A stretch of DNA of 10,000 nt from Candidatus Hydrogenedens sp. (GCA_020216745.1 JAIWNQ010000172.1:1-10000); one strand, 5' to 3'. Shown: positions 1-6,933, counted from the first letter of the stretch. Program-made: numbers and translations. Notes: generated by a model from the sequence alone, not told the origin.

Positions 1-944
1 TGGGGTGTTCGCTTTAAAAAACCAATTTGGATAAGATATGGCTCGTGGACTTCTTCAAGAGTCTGACGTTCCTCACCAACAGCAACTGCAAGTGAATTAA
101 GCCCTACAGGTCCACCTGAAAATTTTTCAATAACAGTTTTCATTAAAAGCCTATCCATATCATCAAGCCCTAAATCATCTATTCGAAGCAATTTAAGGGC
201 AGAGTTAGCAAGTGCCAATGTTATTGTACCGTCACCTTTAACCTGAGCATAATCCCGAACCCTACGTAGCAATCGATTAGCAATACGAGCTGTTCCTCGT
301 GAACGTCTTGCAATTTCCAACGCTGCATCTTCATCAATCGGCACATTTAAAATTCGCGATGAACGAAGTATTATTGTTTGTAGTTCCTGTGGAGAATAAA
401 AATCAAGCCGACATGAATCCCCAAATCTCGCCCGTAATGGTGGCGTTAGTAGCCCTGCACGTGTTGTGGCTCCGATCAAAGTAAACGGTTTTAATCCTAA
501 CTTGATAGAACGTGCCGTCGGTCCTTTTCCCAACATAATATCAATTTCAAAGTCTTCCATAGCAGAGTAAAGGGTTTCTTCAACAGCACGATTTAACCGA
601 TGTATTTCATCAATAAATAAAATGTCATAATCATTCAAACCTGTTAATATGGCGGATAAATCCGCTTGCCGTTCTAACACAGGACCTGAGGTCTGATGTA
701 TTGTAACACCCATCTCATTGGCTAAAATTCGGGCAAGGGTCGTCTTCCCTAAACCGGGTGGACCATAAAGCAAAATATGGTCTAATGGCTCTTTTCTCTG
801 TTTTGCTGCACGAATAGAAATTTGCAGTTTTTCCTTTACTGGCTCCTGCCCAGGAAAATCCTGTAATCGCTGAGGCCTAATCTGCTCGTCAAATGCGGTT
901 TCATCTTCTATTGGTTCTGGAGCGAATATGTGTTCAGAACTCAT
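1..944 (-). CDS. ruvB: Holliday junction branch migration ATPase RuvB (3' end cut off)
   Basis: RuvB is the AAA+ motor that, with RuvA, drives branch migration of Holliday junctions during recombinational repair in the cytoplasm. The frame stays open to base 1, giving 314 codons. Visible landmarks are Walker A GPPGLGKT (residues 61-68), Walker B with DEIH (112-115), the RuvB stretch HRLNRAVEE (115-123), sensor I GATTRAG (158-164) and the PLRARFG segment (169-175) that carries the arginine finger. The C-terminal winged-helix domain is present up to GFLKRTP, so about 20-35 residues are missing compared with the usual 335-350. The ATG overlaps the ruvA stop as ATGA, and the ruvA 3' end carries an AAGGAGGG Shine-Dalgarno, so translation is probably coupled to ruvA. 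No damage or odd residue is visible. Identification is secure; only the right to call it complete is lacking. Confidence 0.97.
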   Translation of the reverse strand, partial: MSSEHIFAPEPIEDETAFDEQIRPQRLQDFPGQEPVKEKLQISIRAAKQRKEPLDHILLYGPPGLGKTTLARILANEMGVTIHQTSGPVLERQADLSAILTGLNDYDILFIDEIHRLNRAVEETLYSAMEDFEIDIMLGKGPTARSIKLGLKPFTLIGATTRAGLLTPPLRARFGDSCRLDFYSPQELQTIILRSSRILNVPIDEDAALEIARRSRGTARIANRLLRRVRDYAQVKGDGTITLALANSALKLLRIDDLGLDDMDRLLMKTVIEKFSGGPVGLNSLAVAVGEERQTLEEVHEPYLIQIGFLKRTP

Positions 945-1549
945 GAATGGAACCCTCCTTTGAGATATCGCAATGCTATGCGAATTAAATCTTCAATACT
1001 TGCATTTTCACCTAATTGTTTTCTTGCGAAGGAAACCGCACTCTTAGCCTCACTTGCAGAACAGCCCATGGATATCATTGCCTGATATGCCTCATCTGTG
1101 TCCTGCAATACCTCTTCTCGTGGAGTCAGTAAAGCAGATAGTTCAATATCTTCTCCCATCTTATTGCGGAACTCCAAAATTAACCGTTGCGCTGTCTTCT
1201 TCCCTATTCCTGGCGCAGTGGCGATTAAATGATAGTCGTTTCCCATCACTGCCTTGCGAAAATCGTTTACAGAAAGCGTAGATAGTATGGCTATTGCCAT
1301 CTTGGGACCAATCCCACTTATCGCAATAAGCCTTTGGAAAAGTAATTTCTGCTCCTCACTTTCAAAAGCATATATATCAACAGAATCTTCACGCCAAACA
1401 GTATAAACAGGGAACATCGCTTCCTCATTTACATGTACCTTGTTTAATAAACTAATAGGAACATTCAATAGATAACCCACTCCTTGAATATCTAATACTA
1501 AGGTATTCGTTCGAACTTTTGTTATCACGCCACGTAGATAATCAAACAT
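941..1549 (-). CDS. ruvA: Holliday junction DNA-binding protein RuvA
   Basis: RuvA binds four-way junctions as a tetramer and loads RuvB. The 202-residue product matches the family length of about 190-205. The N-terminal OB-fold domain covers roughly residues 1-63 and includes [11 protein letters not shown], in which E54 and D55 match the acidic pin that separates strands at the junction centre. Two helix-hairpin-helix motifs follow: [14 protein letters not shown] (77-90) and [13 protein letters not shown] (112-124). The C-terminal RuvB-contacting domain (about 150-200) follows a short acidic linker. The ATG has only a weak GAGAGA-type ribosome site. It is the first gene of the leftward ruvAB unit and overlaps ruvB by 4 nt. 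No ruvC is seen directly upstream, where many bacteria have it; the next gene diverges. Confidence 0.97.
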   Translation of the reverse strand: MFDYLRGVITKVRTNTLVLDIQGVGYLLNVPISLLNKVHVNEEAMFPVYTVWREDSVDIYAFESEEQKLLFQRLIAISGIGPKMAIAILSTLSVNDFRKAVMGNDYHLIATAPGIGKKTAQRLILEFRNKMGEDIELSALLTPREEVLQDTDEAYQAMISMGCSASEAKSAVSFARKQLGENASIEDLIRIALRYLKGGFHS

Positions 1550-1594
1550 ATTTTTTCTCTCGTGTTTTCTTTATTGTCTCATAATAGAATAAAA

Positions 1595-1625
1595 AGTATA
1601 AAATACCATTGTAAAAAAATTACAA
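1595..1625 (-). promoter_or_regulatory. Possible ruvAB promoter
   Basis: On the minus strand there is a TATACT -10 candidate (complement of 1595-1600) with a TTGTAA -35 candidate (complement of 1620-1625) separated by 19 nt. The spacer is long and the whole region is AT-rich, so chance matches are likely. It is placed sensibly, about 45 bases ahead of the ruvA ATG. I see no recognisable SOS (LexA) box in the intergenic region, although ruvAB is damage-inducible in some bacteria. Confidence 0.3.
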
Positions 1626-1660
1626 TATATCAAATAATATTAAACTAAAGGCTTCTTTTA

Positions 1661-1666
1661 TATAAT
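1661..1666 (+). promoter_or_regulatory. -10 box for the exported coiled-coil protein gene
   Basis: A perfect TATAAT lies 66 bases ahead of the ATG at 1732. No good -35 hexamer is present 16-18 nt upstream; the closest, TTAAAC at 1640-1645, leaves only 15 nt. The site would start transcription near 1673, inside the left arm of an inverted repeat. AT-richness lowers the weight of the match. Confidence 0.45.
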
Positions 1667-1667
1667 A

Positions 1668-1704
1668 GTCTAATATTTTATCATGAAACCCGTTGATATT
1701 AGAC
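1668..1704. repeat. 9-bp inverted repeat over the expected transcription start
   Basis: GTCTAATAT (1668-1676) and its exact reverse complement ATATTAGAC (1696-1704) are separated by 19 bases. The left arm sits where transcription from the TATAAT at 1661-1666 would begin, and the right arm ends 15 bases before the AAGG ribosome site. The centre-to-centre spacing of 28 bp would suit a dimeric repressor touching widely spaced half-sites; a leader hairpin is the alternative, although transcription would begin within the left arm. In such AT-rich DNA a 9-bp match could also be chance. Confidence 0.45.
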
Positions 1705-1731
1705 AAGGCTATTTTTTACAAGGTATGCACA

Positions 1732-2586
1732 ATGAAAATAAAATTATCCATATTATTAATACTAACACTTGTTAGTTTTCTATGCCCATTTGCTGAAAAT
1801 AGTCCTACTGTAAGTGTTCAGGAAGCTCAAGAAACAGAAATAAAAGATAATTCTACTGTCGAAGTTCAGATAAAGGATAATAAAACACAGGAATCCTCAA
1901 CAGTATTTGTCAACTCAAATGAACGTTTATTTCGCGAACTTCAAGATATGAAAATAGCCCTTCAACAAATACAACAAACATTAGATTATTTAGTTAACCA
2001 CGTTATCGCAGATTTAGAAGCAGAAAATCAACGTCTTCGAGATGCATTACAAAATTCTGGAGTTAACGTTATATTTCCAGAAGATCTTAACAACAGAAAA
2101 GATAGCACAAAATTTATTCCAGGCAGTACTATTAATAATACCCTTCAAACTCTCAACCCACCCATAGATAATCTTGACAATCAAAATAGGGAACAACAAT
2201 CGCAAGATACTACTCCCCAACAATTCTCATTTCGGGTAATAGAAGAATGGGGACGAAATCCTGAAGTGGTGAAGCAACTCAATACCAATGCACCTTCTGT
2301 AAAAGGAGTGGTAGGTGTCGTCCCACCAGGAAGCTCAAAAGAACAACTTCAGGAATTAGCGAGGGAATTACGAAACAAATATGATGAATATGACAATATA
2401 AATATTGAGGTTTTCGATGATGAACAATCAGCACGAGAATTTGCTGAAAAAAATGTCAGGAATCAAGACCATAATGTTTTAAGTATTTCAAAACATAAAG
2501 AAAGTGGAAGAGATATTATCACAATCTATGGGGAAAGCCAGTCTCAAAATGCATCTATCCCCATAAGTTCTACCCCTGAAAACTAA
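1732..2586 (+). CDS. Exported coiled-coil protein of unknown function
   Basis: I do not recognise this family. A TTG at 1693 is in frame, but the ATG at 1732 is preferred: it has CAAGG 8 bases upstream and begins a clean signal peptide (MKIKLSILLILTLVSFLCPFA, residues 1-21), so the 284-residue product is probably secreted or periplasmic. After a low-complexity region with short internal repeats (IKDN twice, STVEV/STVFV), residues about 63-108 form a heptad-rich helix likely to be a coiled coil (LFRELQDMKIALQQIQQTL and onward). A Gln/Asn/Ser/Pro-rich linker (120-165) leads to a compact, charged C-terminal domain (about 166-267) with alternating predicted helices and strands, including KGVVGVVPPGSS, INIEVFDDEQSAREFAEK and VLSISKHKESGRDIITI. 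This layout suggests an envelope protein with a dimerising stalk and a globular head. No catalytic motif is evident. It is followed by a gene with its own promoter. Confidence 0.8.
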   Translation: MKIKLSILLILTLVSFLCPFAENSPTVSVQEAQETEIKDNSTVEVQIKDNKTQESSTVFVNSNERLFRELQDMKIALQQIQQTLDYLVNHVIADLEAENQRLRDALQNSGVNVIFPEDLNNRKDSTKFIPGSTINNTLQTLNPPIDNLDNQNREQQSQDTTPQQFSFRVIEEWGRNPEVVKQLNTNAPSVKGVVGVVPPGSSKEQLQELARELRNKYDEYDNINIEVFDDEQSAREFAEKNVRNQDHNVLSISKHKESGRDIITIYGESQSQNASIPISSTPEN

Positions 2587-2715
2587 AGACAAAACATAAT
2601 TTGACCTATCTTTCTTAAATTCCGGTTTGACATTTACCCCTTTTTTATGGTATTACTATTATGCTAATTAGTAATACTAACAAAAATAAACTAATAATTT
2701 ATAGGAGTGTTCATT
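2587..2715 (+). promoter_or_regulatory. Intergenic promoter of the pseudopilin gene
   Basis: This gap carries TTGACA (2627-2632), an 18-nt spacer and TATTAC (2651-2656) preceded by TG at 2648-2649, giving an extended -10. Transcription would start near 2663, leaving a leader of about 50 bases before the ATG at 2716. A second hexamer, TTGACC at 2601-2606, has no partner at the right distance. I see no hairpin-plus-T terminator for the preceding gene. Confidence 0.55.
2703..2707 (+). promoter_or_regulatory. Ribosome site fixing the pseudopilin start
   Basis: AGGAG is 8 bases before the ATG at 2716. It overlaps the in-frame GTG at 2707, so that GTG cannot be the start it serves. The choice gives the standard short prepilin leader MKKTG. 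Confidence 0.8.
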
Positions 2716-3684
2716 ATGAAGAAAACTGGTTTTACTCTTATCGAACTTCTTGTTGTCATCGCAATCATTGGCATTTTGGCAGCAATATTGCTTCCTGCAT
2801 TAGCAAGAGCACGAGAAGCGGCACGCAGGTCCAGTTGTCAGAATAATCTAAAGCAATTTGGATTATCATTCAAAATGTACGCTAACGAAGCAAAAGGAGA
2901 AAGATTTCCTCCACTTCAACCTTTCACGAATCCTAATGGAGCTCCTCTTTTTGCATCACCGGACCCAGAGGGTTACTTTCCTGAGTATATGAATGATTTA
3001 AATACTGCAAAATGTCCATCAGATACAGGTGTGGATGCGCAGGGGCAATATGTCGCTGCACGCATTCCCGATGGTTCTATCGAAGACCACATTAAAATTG
3101 CAGAGGAAAATAATGATAGATTAAGTGCGCGTTACTTCCGTGCCGCTGCATTAGGTCGTTCTTACTGGTATCATGGTTTTGCTATTACAAATGTTGAGGA
3201 GTTCTACGGTATGTGGAACGCAACGGGAACACTTGTAGAAACAGAAACAATTCCTCCAGGAACTATAATTGGTGTTAACCCTGTTACCGCTCCTGTAAAA
3301 AGAAAAAATTTTGATAACGACATTCCTGTTACTACAAAACTCCCATGGACTGCCATTTTAGGAAAAGGTTATGCAACAACCAATAATTGTGCTCGTTTAC
3401 GAGAAGGTATTGAACGCTTTGCTATCACAGATATAAATAATCCTGCCGCTTCAGCACAGGCACAAAGTGAAATTATTATTATGTTCGACACATTTGGTAA
3501 TCCCAATGATTCTGCAACTACCGGGGGAGGGGTTGTTTTCAACCACATGCCCGGTGGTTGTAATGTTCTCTACATGGATGGACATGTTGAATTTATCCGT
3601 TATCCATCCAAATTCCCTGTTATAGATGACAAGGATAACAACTATGGAATACCAAGGCAGGTAGGACATTTTGGGCTACAATAG
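2716..3684 (+). CDS. Type II secretion/pseudopilin-like protein with H-X9-DG-type C-terminus (DUF1559-like)
   Basis: The 322-residue product opens with a textbook class III prepilin signal: MKKTG then [20 protein letters not shown]. Prepilin peptidase would cut after G5 and methylate F6, and E10 is the conserved +5 glutamate needed for assembly. The hydrophobic helix spans about 8-28, followed by an amphipathic stretch with [19 protein letters not shown] (31-49), typical of the DUF1559 group. The C-terminus has [20 protein letters not shown] (275-294), the family's His...Asp-Gly signature, here with ten rather than nine residues between H277 and D288. Four cysteines (41, 100, 225, 282) could form disulphides outside the membrane. 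These proteins occur in many copies in Planctomycetes and allied phyla and their exact role is unknown. No pilus or secretion gene lies nearby, so this is an orphan. Only 17 bases separate it from the metal-binding protein gene. Confidence 0.92.
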   Translation: MKKTGFTLIELLVVIAIIGILAAILLPALARAREAARRSSCQNNLKQFGLSFKMYANEAKGERFPPLQPFTNPNGAPLFASPDPEGYFPEYMNDLNTAKCPSDTGVDAQGQYVAARIPDGSIEDHIKIAEENNDRLSARYFRAAALGRSYWYHGFAITNVEEFYGMWNATGTLVETETIPPGTIIGVNPVTAPVKRKNFDNDIPVTTKLPWTAILGKGYATTNNCARLREGIERFAITDINNPAASAQAQSEIIIMFDTFGNPNDSATTGGGVVFNHMPGGCNVLYMDGHVEFIRYPSKFPVIDDKDNNYGIPRQVGHFGLQ

Positions 3685-3689
3685 AATTT

Positions 3690-3693
3690 AGGA
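3690..3693 (+). promoter_or_regulatory. Ribosome site fixing the start of the substrate-binding protein
   Basis: AGGA lies 8 bases before the ATG at 3702. A GTG immediately before it (3699) is in frame and an out-of-frame ATG lies at 3697; spacing favours 3702. Confidence 0.65.
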
Positions 3694-3701
3694 TTTATGT
3701 G

Positions 3702-4562
3702 ATGAAACCTTCTTCAATCTTTACTTTTAGGCTCCTATTTGTTTTAGCAGTGTCGTGCTATATGTGGGGCGGGTTCTTATCGCCCCACATATACGCAGAC
3801 AAACCTATTGTCGTTGGAACTTCAGGCATTCATTCCGCAGTTAAGGACCTGACAGGAAAAGACACAGAATTAGCGATTGTAGTACCTCCAGATTTATGTC
3901 CAGGGCACTTCGACCTCAAACCCAGTGACATAGAAAAATTCATTAATGCCAAGTTAGTTATTTTACATACATGGCAGAAAGACTTGCCTGCGATTAAAAG
4001 CCTTATTCGTGGGACAAATCCTTCCCCAGAAAAAGTAGTATATATTCAGGTAGAAGGAAATTGGCTTGTTCCTAAAAATTATATTCTTGGGTTAGAAAAA
4101 GTAGGAGCAGAATTAATTAAAGCTGGTTTATTAACAGAGGAAAGTTACAAACAGCAAATAGATAAAAGAAAAAAAGAAATCCTAAATTTTGAACAGCAAA
4201 TATTAAATAATATAAAGGTTTTCCATCCCGAGAATTTCCCAGTTATTACTTCGGTTTTTCAAAGTGATTTTATGAATTGGTTAGGCTTTAAAGTAGTGGC
4301 TACCTTTCCTCGAACAGAAGAAATTAATTTATCCTTATGGGGAGAACTTTTAAGTAAAGGGAAAAAAGAAAAAGCTAAAATTGTTGTTGAGAACCTCCAA
4401 AGTGGTGAAATAGAACTTGTAAAAAGATTAGCCTCCGAATTAAATGCTCAATCTGTTATATTGTCAGGTTTCCCTTATGCCTGTCCAAGTTGCAATTCAT
4501 GGGAGGCAAGCGTGCAAAATAATATAGATATTTTGTTGAAAGCAGTAAAAAATACACATTAA
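3702..4562 (+). CDS. Metal ABC transporter substrate-binding protein (ZnuA/TroA-like, atypical ligands)
   Basis: The product (286 residues) looks like a cluster A-I solute-binding protein, which captures a transition metal outside the membrane for the ABC importer encoded next. The N-terminus (1-32) is a signal peptide with plausible cleavage after HIYA; AVSC at 16-19 is a poor lipobox. The first family landmark is present: CPGHFDLKPSDIEKF (66-80), in which H69 matches the first zinc-ligand histidine of ZnuA. The other usual ligands look replaced: GNWLVPKN (119-126) has N120 where families normally have His before Trp-Leu-x-Pro, FQSDFMNWLGF (186-196) has Q187 at the usual His, and LSGFPYACPSC (254-264) has Gly where Asp is common. 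A CPSC pair (261-264) and C66 could supply other ligands. No His-rich loop is seen. Family assignment rests on context as well as sequence; the metal is not predictable. Confidence 0.85.
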   Translation: MKPSSIFTFRLLFVLAVSCYMWGGFLSPHIYADKPIVVGTSGIHSAVKDLTGKDTELAIVVPPDLCPGHFDLKPSDIEKFINAKLVILHTWQKDLPAIKSLIRGTNPSPEKVVYIQVEGNWLVPKNYILGLEKVGAELIKAGLLTEESYKQQIDKRKKEILNFEQQILNNIKVFHPENFPVITSVFQSDFMNWLGFKVVATFPRTEEINLSLWGELLSKGKKEKAKIVVENLQSGEIELVKRLASELNAQSVILSGFPYACPSCNSWEASVQNNIDILLKAVKNTH

Positions 4563-4579
4563 GCGAATAAGTCAATTAC

Positions 4580-5371
4580 ATGTCAAGGGATGTTTTGTCT
4601 GAAAATATCATTATTCTAAAAAATGTTAGCGTTTATTACAATAGTCATACCGCTCTCGATGATATTAATCTATCATTCCGAAAAGGAGAATTTACTGTAA
4701 TTTTAGGACCTAACGGTTCAGGGAAAACCACATTATTGAAGGTATTATGTGGTTTATGTAAATTTCAAAAAGGTTCCGTAAAAGTTTTGGGGCAAACTCC
4801 TTCTTCTTATAATTTCCTATTACGCAGAAAAATCGCCCATGTAGCTCAGGTAGAATCAATAGATCCAAAATTACCTATGACAGTTCGAGAATCAGTAGCT
4901 ATAGGGAGAGGAGGAATTTGTGGGTTAGGTAAGCCTCTGACTAAAGTAGATTGGGACTTAATTGACTCTACAATAAAGTGGGTTGGTATTTCTCATTTAG
5001 CAAATAAACCCATCGGACAGATTTCCGGAGGAGAACGGCAAAAAGCATCTATAGCCCGTGCGTTAGTCCAACAGGCACCCATTTTACTTCTCGACGAACC
5101 AACAGCATCTATTGACCCCAATGCACAAAAAGACATTTTAGATTTACTTGAACATAGGATGGATTTACATCGATTTACGACGTTATATGTTACTCACGAA
5201 TTAGCCATGATACCCAACCGATGCGACCGTGTTGTAATGTTGCAAAATGGTAAAATATGGGCAGATGGGAAACCTGAAGAACTATTGGTAGAAGATAAAT
5301 TAAAAGATTTATATGGTGGGAATGGATTCTGTTGTTCTGGTAGATTTGGGTTTCACCATTCACACCATTGA
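4580..5371 (+). CDS. Metal ABC transporter ATP-binding protein (ZnuC-like)
   Basis: This is the cytoplasmic ATPase that powers the importer. All nucleotide-binding motifs are present in 263 residues: Walker A GPNGSGKT (43-50), Q-loop Q90, signature ISGGERQ (148-154, in place of LSGGQ), Walker B ILLLDEP (168-174) and H-loop H206 in YVTHEL. The family match is to the metal-type ATPases of the ZnuC/MntB/TroB class. The last 13 residues are unusual, with a Cys pair (251-252) and HHSHH at the very end, a plausible metal-binding tail. The ATG at 4580 has no obvious Shine-Dalgarno; an in-frame TTG at 4595 has AAGGGA just upstream (4585-4590) and would shorten the protein by five residues without touching the domain. 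The gene follows the binding-protein gene after 17 bases. Confidence 0.94.
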   Translation: MSRDVLSENIIILKNVSVYYNSHTALDDINLSFRKGEFTVILGPNGSGKTTLLKVLCGLCKFQKGSVKVLGQTPSSYNFLLRRKIAHVAQVESIDPKLPMTVRESVAIGRGGICGLGKPLTKVDWDLIDSTIKWVGISHLANKPIGQISGGERQKASIARALVQQAPILLLDEPTASIDPNAQKDILDLLEHRMDLHRFTTLYVTHELAMIPNRCDRVVMLQNGKIWADGKPEELLVEDKLKDLYGGNGFCCSGRFGFHHSHH

Positions 5372-5386
5372 AAGAGAAGTATAATT

Positions 5387-6214
5387 ATGCATTATATATT
5401 AGGAATACCCGAATATCTGTGGCTCCCTATCCTTGCAGGACTTTTCTCCGGAATTGCTTGTAGTATTGTTGGCGTTTTTATTGTTACGATGCATTTATCC
5501 TTCTTAGGGATTTGTATTGCCCACTCTGCATTTACAGGGGCATTATTTGGGCTATGGGTAGGTTGGAACCCTCTGGCAGGGGCTATTTTATTTAGTCTTA
5601 TTGCTTCTGCTATAGTAGGACCCCTTGCAGACCGAGGGGAATTAAGCCCAGACACATCTACAGGTATTGTCTTTTCAACAATGTTAGGATTGGCTTTTCT
5701 CTTTCTCGGTCTGATTCCTGGTTCTAAAGCCAGTGCTTTGAGTTTATTCTGGGGAAACATCTTAACCGTAACGCAGATTGACATATATATTTTAGCGGGC
5801 ATAGCTATTTTTTTATTGCTATTATTTACTGTTTTTTATAAAGAAATTCATGCAGTTTTATGTCATCGTCAGATTGCTATGTATGTTGGAATACCAACCG
5901 CCCTTATTTTTTACTTGCTATTAATTGCCACGGGATTAACCATTGCAGTCTCTTTACAAACTGTGGGTGGTTTGCTAATTTATAGTTTGTTGTTAAATCC
6001 CTCCGCATCAGCACATCAACTTACCTACCGATTCAAAACGATGCTCATTTTATCCGTTCTCTTTGGTGTAATTTCTTGCTGGGGTGGAATTGCTCTTTCA
6101 TACAAATATAATCTGCCTACAGGTGCTACGATTATATTAATCTCTTCTGTGATATTCATCCTATCTGCCATCTTTTCACCCAAAAGACAGATAAAAGGAA
6201 CAAAAAATGTCTAA
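5387..6214 (+). CDS. Metal ABC transporter permease (ABC-3 / ZnuB family)
   Basis: This inner-membrane permease forms the channel for the metal importer. The 275 residues are mostly hydrophobic, with about eight or nine membrane segments (roughly 12-34, 38-58, 62-80, 92-110, 131-150, 170-188, 190-204, 217-237, 246-263), matching the ABC-3 family. Landmarks include LSFLGICIAHSAFTGALFG (37-55), corresponding to the family's slisD-x-isHavlpG region, LSLFWGNIL (118-126), and VGGLLIYSLLLNPSASAHQL (193-212), the loop that couples to the ATPase. The ATG has AGAGAAG upstream and follows the ATPase stop by 15 bases. The 3' end overlaps the methyltransferase start by 8 bases. The short basic tail KRQIKGTKNV is probably cytoplasmic. 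Transported ion cannot be told from the sequence: zinc, manganese, iron and others are possible for this family. Confidence 0.93.
   Translation: MHYILGIPEYLWLPILAGLFSGIACSIVGVFIVTMHLSFLGICIAHSAFTGALFGLWVGWNPLAGAILFSLIASAIVGPLADRGELSPDTSTGIVFSTMLGLAFLFLGLIPGSKASALSLFWGNILTVTQIDIYILAGIAIFLLLLFTVFYKEIHAVLCHRQIAMYVGIPTALIFYLLLIATGLTIAVSLQTVGGLLIYSLLLNPSASAHQLTYRFKTMLILSVLFGVISCWGGIALSYKYNLPTGATIILISSVIFILSAIFSPKRQIKGTKNV
6193..6209 (+). promoter_or_regulatory. Ribosome binding region of the methyltransferase gene
   Basis: The 17 bases ending in the ATG, aaaaggaacaaaaaatg, lie inside the end of the permease gene. The identical 17 bases precede the HAD gene at 7784-7800. The A-rich spacer after AAAGGAA should favour strong initiation, and it argues that the overlapping start at 6207 is real. 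Confidence 0.7.
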
Positions 6215-6845
6215 CAAACAACCTATGTGCTCGGACAAACAATATCATCATCAAAAAGAAATTATAGATTTCTTTGACCATCACGCACCTCAATGGGATT
6301 CATATGTCTCTGAAGGTGTGTTGGACAAAGTAGAAAATCTTTTAAAAAATATTGATATCAAACCCACCAATACAATCCTCGATATTGGTTGTGGAACAGG
6401 GATTTTAGTCCCTTATTTGTGGAATCGTTTACAGCAGAACGGAACTCTAATTGAAGTGGATGTTTCACGTGAAATGATTTGGCATGGTAAAATGAAATTT
6501 AAGAAAATTCCATGTCATTGGCTAATCACAGATGCCCATTTCCTGCCACTTAAATCTGAAATTGCTGATGTTATTATCTGCTTTTCGATATTCCCCCATT
6601 TAATAGACAAAAAACAAGCTATAACAGAGCATAGCCGAGTATTAAAAAAGGGTGGAATCTGGGTTGTTTGTCATTCACAGCCCAGCAAAGCAATTAATGA
6701 ATTTCATCAACATGTCGGCGGTGTTGTGGCTAATCATGTAATACCAGAGATAAATGAAATAACACAGTTTTTAAAAGATGCCAATTTAAACTTGCACCAT
6801 TTTCAAGACAATGAAGAAGGATACCTGCTTATAGCGACACGCTAA
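6207..6845 (+). CDS. Class I SAM-dependent methyltransferase, last gene of the metal-transport operon
   Basis: A 212-residue Rossmann-type methyltransferase (Methyltransf_11/UbiE-like). Motif I is LDIGCGTGIL (58-67); the acidic residue after strand 2 is E83 or D85 in LIEVDVS; DAHFLPL (109-115), VIICFSIFPHL (122-132) and RVLKKGG (144-150) match motifs II-III and the region after. Near the N-terminus FFDHHAPQWD (22-31) matches the FFDxxAxxWD segment of UbiE-like small-molecule methyltransferases. The protein is rich in His and has five Cys (8, 62, 103, 125, 155). Substrate is unknown. It overlaps the permease gene by 8 bases and shares its strand, so co-expression with the transporter is likely, and its substrate may be a metal-related compound; that is inference. 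No promoter is needed within the operon and none was seen inside the gene. Confidence 0.88.
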   Translation: MSNKQPMCSDKQYHHQKEIIDFFDHHAPQWDSYVSEGVLDKVENLLKNIDIKPTNTILDIGCGTGILVPYLWNRLQQNGTLIEVDVSREMIWHGKMKFKKIPCHWLITDAHFLPLKSEIADVIICFSIFPHLIDKKQAITEHSRVLKKGGIWVVCHSQPSKAINEFHQHVGGVVANHVIPEINEITQFLKDANLNLHHFQDNEEGYLLIATR

Positions 6846-6855
6846 AACAAACTGT

Positions 6856-6885
6856 TTAACATCATGCCTATCATTTTGATATAAT
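6856..6885 (+). promoter_or_regulatory. Strong promoter ahead of the mannonate oxidoreductase-like gene
   Basis: TTAACA (6856-6861), an 18-nt spacer and TATAAT (6880-6885), with TG at 6877-6878 giving an extended -10. Five of six -35 bases and all six -10 bases match the sigma-70 consensus. It lies in the 88-base gap after the methyltransferase gene and would start a leader of about 40 bases. No operator-like palindrome is obvious around it. Confidence 0.72.
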
Positions 6886-6933
6886 TTCTACATCAACTTA
6901 CCTTATCCCGAACTAAACAAAAAGGATGCTTTT

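Noticed and set aside
299..484. 61-codon plus-strand frame inside ruvB
   Set aside because: It is fully antisense to conserved ruvB sequence including the sensor and arginine-finger region; no ribosome site.
1560..1700. AT-rich intergenic region as a replication origin, attachment site or tRNA locus
   Set aside because: No DnaA-box cluster, direct repeats, tRNA-like cloverleaf or integrase neighbour is visible; ordinary divergent promoters explain it.
1693..1731. TTG start adding 13 residues to the exported protein
   Set aside because: It overlaps the inverted repeat, has no ribosome site and would put a polar stretch in front of a good signal peptide that begins at the ATG at 1732.
2601..2606. 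TTGACC as a second -35 box
   Set aside because: No -10-like hexamer occurs 16-18 bases downstream.
2661..2846. Plus-strand frame starting ahead of the pseudopilin gene
   Set aside because: It runs in another frame through the prepilin signal sequence, which is unmistakably coding in its own frame.
5392..5802. 136-codon open frame on the minus strand inside the permease gene
   Set aside because: It is antisense to a clear membrane protein; the codon pattern of the permease strand explains it, and the product has no recognisable domain or ribosome site.
6845..6858. Short hairpin AAACA-aac-TGTTT after the methyltransferase stop as a terminator
   Set aside because: Five A/T-rich pairs, no GC stem and no T-run; it also overlaps the -35 box of the next promoter.
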